From positions 1 to 7,481 of the forward strand of contig JAGAUC010000098.1 of NCBI GenBank assembly GCA_017621015.1: DNA of 7,481 nucleotides, read 5' to 3'. Position 1 is the first letter of the stretch, and each line of letters begins with the position of its first letter. A program made the translations under genes and the position numbers. This DNA is from Clostridia bacterium (GTDB taxonomy: Bacteria; Bacillota; Clostridia; Oscillospirales; CAG-272). Shown here in pieces: positions 1 to 6,200 of the stretch. The notes below the pieces were generated by a model. That model was given only the letters and a program-made list of their open reading frames with translations, did no database searches and had not been told where the DNA came from.

Positions 1-77
1 AGGGCATGGTCAAGCTCTCCCGCGGCTCCATCGAGCTTGTCGACAAGGCAAAGCTTGAGGCGCTTGACGAGAAGTAA
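1..77 (+). CDS. C-terminal end of an unrecognised protein (partial)
   Basis: An open frame runs in from the left edge (codons in phase with position 3) and ends at TAA 75-77. It encodes about 24 residues, GMVKLSRGSIELVDKAKLEA followed by LDEK. The tail is charged, helical-looking and soluble, with no membrane segment or recognisable motif. It is called coding because it is open up to a stop placed 4 bases before the stop of the convergent thioredoxin gene, a normal compact tail-to-tail arrangement. Too little is visible to name a family. No terminator lies between the two stops; only the short dyad GTAAGAGCTTAC (74-85) spans the junction. Confidence 0.5.
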   Translation, partial: GMVKLSRGSIELVDKAKLEALDEK

Positions 78-81
78 GAGC

Positions 82-387
82 TTACAGAAGCGCGAGGATC
101 TCCTCCTTGGTGCGCGCGCCCACCGCTTGATTGACGATCTCGCCGTCCTTCATCACGACAAGCGTTGGGATGCTCATGACGCCAAATCGCTCGGCAAGCT
201 CGGGGTTTTCATCCACGTTGACCTTGCAGACCTTGATATCCGAGCGCTCCTCGGCGATCTCCTCCACAAGCGGCACGACCATGCGGCAGGGGCCGCACCA
301 GGGTGCCCAGAAGTCAACCAGCACCTTGCGGTCGGAATTTAAGACCTCGTTTTGAAAATTGTGATTACCAATATTGATAGCTGACAT
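82..387 (-). CDS. trxA: thioredoxin
   Basis: Small cytoplasmic dithiol-disulfide oxidoreductase that reduces protein disulfides and is itself recycled by thioredoxin reductase. The 101-residue protein is the usual length for a clostridial thioredoxin and covers the full fold. The active site WCGPC is at residues 30-34 (Cys31, Cys34), the buried Asp is at 25 in LVDFWAPW, and the cis-proline loop SIPT is at 72-75 (Pro74). The C-terminal helix carries the usual GARTKEE segment. The ATG at 385-387 is preceded by a strong AAGGAGGA site (395-402 on the complement) at 7-base spacing, which fixes the start. It has its own promoter and appears monocistronic, ending 4 bases from a convergent gene. Its partner reductase is not in the window. 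No residue looks abnormal. Confidence 0.97.
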   Translation of the reverse strand: MSAINIGNHNFQNEVLNSDRKVLVDFWAPWCGPCRMVVPLVEEIAEERSDIKVCKVNVDENPELAERFGVMSIPTLVVMKDGEIVNQAVGARTKEEILALL

Positions 388-419
388 ATTTTTGTCCTCC
401 TTTTTTCTTTTGTGGCCTT

Positions 420-448
420 ATTATACCACGTTTAACGGGACAGTTCTG
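420..448 (-). promoter_or_regulatory. trxA promoter, extended -10 type
   Basis: On the minus strand the sequence TGGTATAAT gives a perfect -10 hexamer (420-425) with the TG of an extended -10 element. The hexamer 17 bases upstream, CAGAAC (443-448), is a poor -35, so recognition probably relies on the extended -10. The predicted transcription start near 413 would give a leader of about 25 bases containing the strong ribosome binding site. Confidence 0.7.
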
Positions 449-461
449 TGATTTTGTCACA
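447..461. promoter_or_regulatory. TGTGA-N5-TCACA dyad at the trxA promoter (candidate operator)
   Basis: A perfect 5-bp inverted repeat, TGTGA (447-451) and TCACA (457-461), sits over the upstream edge of the -35 region of trxA. The half-sites are those of CRP/FNR-type regulators, but the spacer is 5 bases instead of their usual 6. It also lacks the spacing of a Rex site. It is a plausible binding site for a regulator, not an assignable one. Confidence 0.35.
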
Positions 462-480
462 TAACAAATAATGGAAACGG

Positions 481-517
481 CAACAGAGTCGGCGTCCTTC
501 GGACGCCGACTCTGTTG
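481..517 (-). terminator. 17-bp perfect hairpin after the membrane protein gene, probable terminator
   Basis: Stem 481-497 pairs perfectly with 501-517 around a TTC loop (498-500); the stem is GC-rich at its core. It starts one base after the stop codon of the 519-1361 gene and lies before the trxA promoter, the expected place for a terminator of leftward transcription. On the minus strand the tail (480 downward) reads CCGTTTCCATTATTTGTT, only loosely T-rich, so efficiency is uncertain. The plus-strand tail TTTATT is short and has no gene feeding it. Confidence 0.6.
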
Positions 518-518
518 T

Positions 519-1361
519 TTATTCCTTAGTCACTTCCATTTTCAAAATATCAAGAAACGGTTTGATCTCATAAGGCGGAACCAAGATCTCAAAGGGCGTT
601 CCCTCCTCCCGAAAACGAATGGAATAGTATCCGTTCATCGAATATTCCTCCTCGTGTTCGCCTACCTGCCGCTTTGTAATGCCATACTGCACATACGGCG
701 CACTGTCATACTCCTCGTCCTTCATCCAATCGCTGAAGGTTATGGTATCCCCAAGCTTGACCACCGCCTCAATGCGATCGATCGGCACACCGATCACAGC
801 ATCTATGTAATACAAGCAAAGCTTGCCGTTCTCCTCAAATATTTCCACTTCATCAAGGTCATAGGGCTCGTCGAAAGTAGAGTTCTTTTCGTAGAACTGC
901 CAAAAAAGCTCCACCTTTCTCGCATCGCGCGGCACTCTCAGCTCACGTTTGGATATTTCGTTCAGACGGCCAAGCTCGTCGTCTATCGCGTCCGGCGAAT
1001 CGTTTTTGCCCTCTTTCTTGCCAAACACGACCTTGAGCACCAAAAAAACGACTGAAAGGGCAAGAAAGAGGATCGTCGTCGCCAGAAGTGCCTCAGACAA
1101 GACCTTGCTTTCCAGATATTCGATCAGCGTCATAAGGCCGCATAATAGACCGCCCAGTAAAAACAAAACGAAAAAGATGTTCATCACACTATGAACGCCG
1201 ATCACACTTTTCAGTAGCGATTTTCTCCATTTCTCGTTCAGCGCCTCTCTCTCGGCCGCGACCGCTGCGCTCTCGCGCCGCAGGATAAATTCCTCGCGAT
1301 CGATCACCACGTCGTCCTTTTCTGAATCTAAATCTACTCTGAATAAATTTTCTCTTTCCAT
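519..1361 (-). CDS. uncharacterised two-helix membrane protein
   Basis: A 280-residue protein of no family I can name. The N-terminal 50 residues are highly charged (acidic, then a Glu/Arg-rich amphipathic stretch at about 22-50). Two hydrophobic segments follow at about 57-81 and 89-113, forming a hairpin in the membrane. A lysine-rich, then acidic linker leads to a soluble C-terminal domain (about 141-280). That domain alternates short beta-like strands (VEIFEENGKLCLYYID, 172-187; YYSIRF, 245-250; FEILVP, 257-262) and ends in a helix (EIKPFLDILKMEV, 265-277). Strands closed by a terminal helix recall bacterial PH-like domains such as YcxB; this is a shape argument only. ATG 1359-1361 has the moderate site AAGGAAG 7 bases upstream. 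The gene has a long non-coding upstream region with the structured element at 1440-1695 and ends in the hairpin at 481-517. Both termini should face the cytoplasm. Confidence 0.8.
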   Translation of the reverse strand: MERENLFRVDLDSEKDDVVIDREEFILRRESAAVAAEREALNEKWRKSLLKSVIGVHSVMNIFFVLFLLGGLLCGLMTLIEYLESKVLSEALLATTILFLALSVVFLVLKVVFGKKEGKNDSPDAIDDELGRLNEISKRELRVPRDARKVELFWQFYEKNSTFDEPYDLDEVEIFEENGKLCLYYIDAVIGVPIDRIEAVVKLGDTITFSDWMKDEEYDSAPYVQYGITKRQVGEHEEEYSMNGYYSIRFREEGTPFEILVPPYEIKPFLDILKMEVTKE

Positions 1362-1383
1362 CTCTTATCTTCCTTTCTTTTGG

Positions 1384-1409
1384 CAAAGGCATCTTAGCCT
1401 GCGCCTTTG
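1384..1409 (-). other. 7-bp hairpin just upstream of the membrane protein's ribosome binding site
   Basis: CAAAGGC (1384-1390) pairs perfectly with GCCTTTG (1403-1409) around a 12-base loop. On the minus strand the hairpin ends about 8 bases before the AAGGAAG site of the 519-1361 gene. No T-tract follows, so it is not an intrinsic terminator. It could affect leader stability or ribosome access if that leader is transcribed. Confidence 0.4.
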
Positions 1410-1439
1410 AATTTCATACTTTACGATCGCCACCACCGT

Positions 1440-1695
1440 ACAGATATACGAACCCGCTGTCACTTGTTCTTTTTAGTGCTTTTTGCGCTTGCCTCCCTCG
1501 CAAGGTCATACCTTGCTTCGTAAGGCAAACACAAAAATCAAATAAAAATAACGGCGTGACAGTTCAAAGAATTTATAAAAGAGCAGATTTTGTGTAAGGC
1601 GAGGAAAAAAGCCGATGGAATATGAGAATATTTCGAGGCTTTTTGACGAAGAATGGCGCAAAATATGCCTTTTATAAACGGGTTCGTATACCTGC
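1440..1695 (-). other. Y-shaped structured element: candidate leader RNA or dispersed inverted-repeat element
   Basis: Almost all of this non-coding block folds into a three-way junction. P1 (1679-1695 with 1440-1456) is 17 bp: 12 consecutive perfect pairs (TATACGAACCCG and its complement), then five more including two G-U pairs in the minus-strand RNA. P2 starts immediately inside P1 (1669-1678 with 1572-1581, 10 bp; then 1659-1668 with 1583-1592, 9 of 10 paired) and continues through 1637-1644 with 1606-1613 to a small apex at 1619-1632. P3 (1556-1562 with 1457-1463) abuts P1 and continues through A/T pairs to 1524-1532 with 1485-1493 (9 bp, two G-U) and a 7-bp apical hairpin at 1500-1516. 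Four G-U pairs in P1 and the P3 arm exist only on the minus strand; two at the P2 apex exist only on the plus. No target-site duplication is evident. It could be a regulatory leader of the 519-1361 gene, a small RNA, or a MITE-like repeat. Confidence 0.5.
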
Positions 1696-1733
1696 TGTCA
1701 CCCTAAACAAAGCTCATTTAAAAATGTCCATCC

Positions 1734-1739
1734 ATTATA
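1734..1739 (-). promoter_or_regulatory. TATAAT box upstream of the structured element
   Basis: A perfect TATAAT on the minus strand would start transcription near 1727, about 30 bases before the Y-shaped element and about 365 bases before the ATG of the 519-1361 gene. No acceptable -35 hexamer sits at 16-18 bases. The adjoining 14-base block (1726-1739) matches the confident promoter of the acyltransferase gene (about 2957-2971) at all but two positions, which supports it being a real start region. It also lies just past the stop of the acyltransferase gene, where no convincing terminator is seen, so read-through is an alternative source of leader RNA. Confidence 0.4.
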
Positions 1740-1767
1740 CCGTGTTTTTTACACAAAGTGGAGACCC

Positions 1768-2937
1768 TCACACTCGCCTGCCTCGCTCAAGCCTTGCCGC
1801 CACGCCATCTGCGATGCACTCCACCGCACGATCTGCGCGGCAAAGCTTAAAGAGATACGCGCGTCCGATGGAAAGAAGCGAGAATATAAAATACCAAAGT
1901 AGCGCCGACGCCACAAGCGACACCGACATCCAAAGGGGCGACTTGTCGGCAATGGCGGGAAAGAGATCCCAAAAATCATCGAGATACCACACCGCCGAGC
2001 AAACGTGGATCACGAAAACACCCCACGTTGCCCGTCCAAATTCGGACAGAATTCGGCGCACCGCTTTCCCGTTTATTTTGAGCTGCATAAAGAAAAGCAA
2101 CAGCATAAGTGACATGACGACCATGCAAGGCGAGAGATAGCTGATCAGCATCTCGCGGTTTTCATACCACGCAGAGACACTTTCCATCTGCCCCGCCAAA
2201 AGACGCTCCTCCGGAACGATTTTGGCCAAAAAGGCAATCCCGCACGAAATAAAAAACACAGGCAACGTAACGTACCATTTGGCCCACCGCGGTGCGCCGT
2301 AAATGCGGAAATAGGCACCCATCACATACAAACAGATCAGCCACATCGCAGAATATCCGCCGCTAAGCGCATAGTTATCCTGCCCGTCGATCAGACGGAA
2401 AAGGGTTGGCATTTGCAAAAGCACGATCACGACAATATGCTGCCACTGCCGGGTCGCGTGCAAACCATGGTTGATCAGCAGCATGAGCGGATACATGAAA
2501 AAATACGCGCAAAGATACCAAAGCTCACGCTTTGCCAACGGGAAAAACCCGTTGAGCCACCATTCGCGCGTGATGGTAAAGCCGTCGGAAAGCAACGGCG
2601 TAACGATATTCAAAAACGTGATCAAAAAGACCGTTTCCAGCCAAAGATGGACAAAGCGACGGAATTTGAAGCCGGCGTTTACGTTGGCAAAGCCCGAAAT
2701 GAGCGCATAACAGTTGACCGAGCAATAGGTGAGCACCTGCACAAAGACCGCGATCTTGTATTGCGCCGAAAGCGGCTCGGTGGCGGACAGAACGCCCCCG
2801 CGGCCCACAATATGAAGCAATACCACCAACAGCATCGAAACCACGCGAAAAAGCTCCACGCCCATGTTGCGCCCAACGGAGCGTACACACTCACCGCCAC
2901 TGCTTTCCACTCGTGTTTTGTCTTCCAAAGCGTTCAT
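1768..2937 (-). CDS. acyltransferase-3 family integral membrane protein
   Basis: A 389-residue polytopic membrane protein of the acyltransferase-3 (OafA/WecH/NodX-like) family, which transfers acetyl or other acyl groups from the cytoplasmic CoA pool to cell-surface polysaccharide, lipid or peptidoglycan sugars. After a charged cytoplasmic N-terminus comes the family signature GVELFRVVSMLLVVLLHI (26-43), with the conserved Arg31 in the first helix and His42 at its end. SGF (81-83), the aromatic LWYLCAYFFMYPL segment (139-151) and GVFVIHV (306-312) are also typical. About ten hydrophobic segments are visible up to about 366, followed by a basic C-terminal tail. The ATG at 2935-2937 follows AAGGGAGAGG; the later Met25 would remove only non-conserved residues but lacks a comparable site. 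It is preceded by its own promoter. The acceptor cannot be told from the sequence, and no glycan-assembly neighbour is present. Confidence 0.9.
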   Translation of the reverse strand: MNALEDKTRVESSGGECVRSVGRNMGVELFRVVSMLLVVLLHIVGRGGVLSATEPLSAQYKIAVFVQVLTYCSVNCYALISGFANVNAGFKFRRFVHLWLETVFLITFLNIVTPLLSDGFTITREWWLNGFFPLAKRELWYLCAYFFMYPLMLLINHGLHATRQWQHIVVIVLLQMPTLFRLIDGQDNYALSGGYSAMWLICLYVMGAYFRIYGAPRWAKWYVTLPVFFISCGIAFLAKIVPEERLLAGQMESVSAWYENREMLISYLSPCMVVMSLMLLLFFMQLKINGKAVRRILSEFGRATWGVFVIHVCSAVWYLDDFWDLFPAIADKSPLWMSVSLVASALLWYFIFSLLSIGRAYLFKLCRADRAVECIADGVAARLERGRRV

Positions 2938-2965
2938 AAACCTCTCCCTTCCTTGCTGTCACTCC

Positions 2966-2994
2966 ATTATATCACAACCCCCCTGAAAATTCAA
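2966..2994 (-). promoter_or_regulatory. acyltransferase gene promoter
   Basis: Minus-strand TTGAAT (-35, 2989-2994) and a perfect TATAAT (-10, 2966-2971) are separated by 17 bases. Transcription would start near 2959, giving a leader of about 22 bases that contains the AAGGGAGAGG ribosome binding site. The start region carries GTGACAGC (complement of 2955-2962), an octamer found twice more around the structured element at 1440-1695. Confidence 0.75.
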
Positions 2995-3104
2995 TGAAAA
3001 CTTTCAACCAGAGAGAAAAAGGGACAAAAAAATAGGCAAAAACAAAAAGCGTTGCAAAATCTTCTCGTCTTAAACCGGATGACCCGCTCGCCAAGGCTCG
3101 CTCA

Positions 3105-3189
3105 TAACTTGCTTTGCAAGTTACCCCTACCGCGCAAAGCGCACATCACTTCCGAAGGAAACATCACGTTCCGCTTGCGGAACACATCG
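3105..3189. repeat. chain of mini-hairpins with ACATCAC spacers
   Basis: Four small perfect hairpins follow one another: TAACTTGC-TTT-GCAAGTTA (3105-3123), GCGC-AAA-GCGC (3132-3142), TTCC-GAA-GGAA (3150-3160) and GTTCCGC-TT-GCGGAAC (3168-3183). The last three are separated by the same spacer, ACATCAC at 3143-3149 and 3161-3167, and the chain ends with ACATCG (3184-3189). Stem sequences differ while spacer and hairpin form are kept, so this is a structural repeat, not a copied one. It has no direct-repeat/spacer geometry of a CRISPR. It fills the gap between the lyase terminator and the acyltransferase promoter; 3000-3104 shows little else beyond A-rich sequence. Confidence 0.6.
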
Positions 3190-3192
3190 TTC

Positions 3193-3226
3193 AAAAAAGC
3201 CTAACGCAATTGCGTTAGGCTTTTTT
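3193..3226. terminator. perfect 34-bp palindrome, intrinsic terminator of the lyase operon
   Basis: AAAAAAGCCTAACGCAA and its exact reverse complement abut at 3209/3210. The GC-containing part (3199-3220) is an 11-bp stem, and each side ends in six T residues on its own strand. It works as an intrinsic terminator in both directions in principle; only the minus strand has a gene feeding it, ending 35 bases upstream at 3261. Confidence 0.92.
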
Positions 3227-3260
3227 GTGCCCTCATAGGACAAAATGGCAACTCAGATAT

Positions 3261-6200
3261 TTATGCCCTCTGTTTCCCATACTTCTCTAAAAGATGCTTG
3301 CCGATCTCCTCAAAGAGAAGCAGGTGCGAGCGATAGATCTCGTCATACGAGTAGATCACGTTACCGTGGTCGCAAAGACCCTGGTTGGACTCATAGGTGA
3401 TCACCGTGCCGCCGCACAGATGATGCATGGCCGAGCAAAGCATAAAGCCTGCGCCAAAGCCGCTACCCTTATAGATCTCATAGCGCACGTCCTCGCCGTC
3501 ACAGCGCTCCTTGAGGCTACGACTTACCTTCACCGCCTCGTCAAGTGAAGCCTTGGTGGTATAGTTATACGGCACAAGACAGCTGGTGGCGTTGCTTCCG
3601 CCGTGAAGAAGCACTGAAAAATCGGGTGCTTCCTTTCGGCATATCTCGAAAAGCGCCTGCGTTTCGTTTGATACGTGATTGGTGAAATAATCCTCGTGCA
3701 TCATATTGATACCGTCATCGGTAAAATACGCCCCCAGAAAATCCGAGGCATCTTTAATGGGGTGGACGGTCTTACAGCCCGGCCATCCGCAGAGCGTGCC
3801 GTCCTTCCATGTGCCTTGATTGTAATATCTGAGATCATAGAAGGTCTTTCCGACAAATGAGCGAAACGGAACGCGGCTTCTGCCGTCAGGATTGCTGATC
3901 GGCACCAAAATAAGATGCAAGCGATTCATCACCGCAAGCAGCTCGGGGTGCTCCTCACCGCGATAATCGGTTCCCGTCTCCATCAATTTGATGAGATTGA
4001 GAATGGCTACCGTCCCCTCAAATTCGCCGCCGTGGATCGCGCCATCAATGAGCAAGGTGGGGGTGTAATCCGCCCCCGATTTATCCGCATAATATTTACT
4101 GCTGTTTGCACCCAGCGAGCTGCAAAGATTGGCGGTGCCAAGCTTTACGTTCGAGCATCCGTACTCCACTTGATAAATGGGTCTGCCGCCCGCCGAGGTG
4201 GCTATGGTGCTGACCTTACCGCGCCTCACCAGCTTCAAGGTCTCCTCCACGTCCTCAAGGCTGGATCTCCAATAATCCGGCATTTTTTCAAGAACCACGT
4301 CAAGTCCGCGGCCGTTTGCCGCACTAAAGTTCAGGTGAAGCGTGGTCTTTCCGTTCTCGCAAGACACACGAATGCGCTCGTGACAAGTCACAATGCCCCA
4401 CTCACCGTCTAAGGTCAGCGTTGCCTCCGAAAGTTCTCGCGTAGGATCGCTCACCTTGATTTCCATGCAATTTTCGCCCTTTGGCATGGTCATGACAAGC
4501 ATGGGCTTATCCACCGAAAAGGCCTCGACCGCGCCTGCCTCATGGAACACATAGCCCACAATGTCCTTCTCTACCTCACGTACCGCCTGAAGCGCGGCCG
4601 TGTTGGAGAGGATCTCTATGTTGGGCTTTTGGGCGTAAGCATCCAATGTGTCGGGTGTGGCATAAGGAACAACAACGTAGGCATAGCTTGCGTCCACAGG
4701 GTTCTCGCCATGCTCGATGCGAACCTCAAAGAAGGGCTGCTCGGCCTCTTCCCAGCGAATTCCCTCCTCCAGATTGTTGCCAAATACACCCGACTCCTCG
4801 TCGGAGGTGCTGATATAACGTCTGACAAGAACATTAGCGCCTTCGGGGAAGTAAAAACCGGCGTGTCCCTCCATACATACCCATTTCGGATCGGTATAGC
4901 GTTTCTCGTAAATATCTTTTCCGAGCACCTCACCTTTCTCTCCCGCGCCCACGCTCTGACCGAAGCGGTCCTCGTTTACAAGACGGCGATGCTCTACCGT
5001 AGTGTCAACGGGTGAATTCATCGTGGAGTTTATCCCTGCGCCAAGCGCCACGATCTCCTTATCAAAGCAGAACCATGCCTTTTTGGCGTGCAGATCGTTA
5101 TCGTGCGGCGCAAGACCCATGCCGTAGCCGTTGTCCACCGTGTAGTCCTCGCCCTCAAAATGATAGCTTTCAAAATCCATCGCGCACATCAGATAGCGAT
5201 CGCGAAGGCTCATGCTGCCCGCAAAGCTCTTGGACGAATGCCAAGCAAAACGCCCCGTGATATGACGGATCGCGCGCTCCCGTCTGTCCTCGGTGGTGCC
5301 GGGAAGATGGTAGGCAATTTCTCTGTTTTTATAAATAAAGTTGACCCCGTCATATTGATGGCGGTCATAATCGGTATACAGATACACCGCGCCGTCACCC
5401 ATATGCCAGCCTGTCATATTCTGCTCGTTGATGCACTCGTAAGCCGCCTCGCGCTTGGAGGAATAGGAGAACGCCGCCGCACAGTCGTTTCTGTGCCATG
5501 CCGCGCGGTCGCCCGTAAACCAAGCGTGCGCGTATTCATAGGTCGCCTTAGCGGGCGAAATGGGCTCGGCAAGAATTTTATCCAGCTCCGCACAGTTGCA
5601 AATAAAGCCGCGGTCCTTCATATGCGCCACCATTTCGGGCTTGTCGGCATGACGGCGGATCATATCGCGGATATAGTTGTCCTCATCCTCGCCAAACAGA
5701 CCGATCATCAGCATCATGCGCACCAAAATCCACGCACCCATATACATTTCCGAGGTCGAGACAAAGCGACCGTTGAGCGCCAGCATGGCCTGCCCCTTAT
5801 ACATCGCAGGCTCGTACATATATTTGACGTTGTTGAACCAACCGTAGAACTTGGGGTTAAGGAAAGCAAGTCCCGTGCCCGAAAGCGCGGCGTTGACACG
5901 CATCATGCGGTCAAGATTGTGCGCGCCGTAGCAAATATTATACGGAAAGCCGTGCCACCAATGCGTGTAGTCCACGCGCGGCCCGTCTCCCTTTTCGGTA
6001 AGGCCCAGATACATATCGTAATCGGCATAGACCGCGTACATTCTCTCGGGATCCTCAATCGTCAGCGCCACCTTGGCGTAGATGGCGGTGCGTCCCTGCA
6101 CCGTGGAGCGATCCTCGCCGTTCAGCATAAAGGTCGAGAGCCATTCCCACGTTTTGAAGATCTTGCGCTTATCCTCCAGCGTAAAGGCCACGCGGTCAAG

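Noticed and set aside
1394..1417. Minus-strand mini-ORF (ATG AAA TTC AAA GGC GCA GGC TAA) between the structured element and the membrane protein gene, a possible leader peptide
   Set aside because: No Shine-Dalgarno sequence at a suitable distance and no biased codon run typical of attenuation peptides.
1440..1695. Insertion sequence or tRNA/T-box/tmRNA reading of the structured element
   Set aside because: No transposase frame, no target-site duplication at the ends, no T-box AGGGTGGNACCGCG motif, and no tRNA-like acceptor or CCA end.
1742..1754. GTGT-AAAAA-ACAC mini-hairpin after the acyltransferase stop as its terminator
   Set aside because: The stem is only 4 bp with A/T-rich pairs and no T-tract follows on the minus strand.
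1622..2140. Plus-strand open frame of 172 codons covering the structured element and the acyltransferase 3' end
   Set aside because: It spans a non-coding element and the antisense of a confident membrane protein; no ribosome binding site or family motif.
3105..3189. Possible CRISPR array
   Set aside because: Repeated spacers are only 7 bases, hairpin stems vary in sequence, and unit length (about 18 bases) is far too short for CRISPR repeats and spacers; no cas gene.
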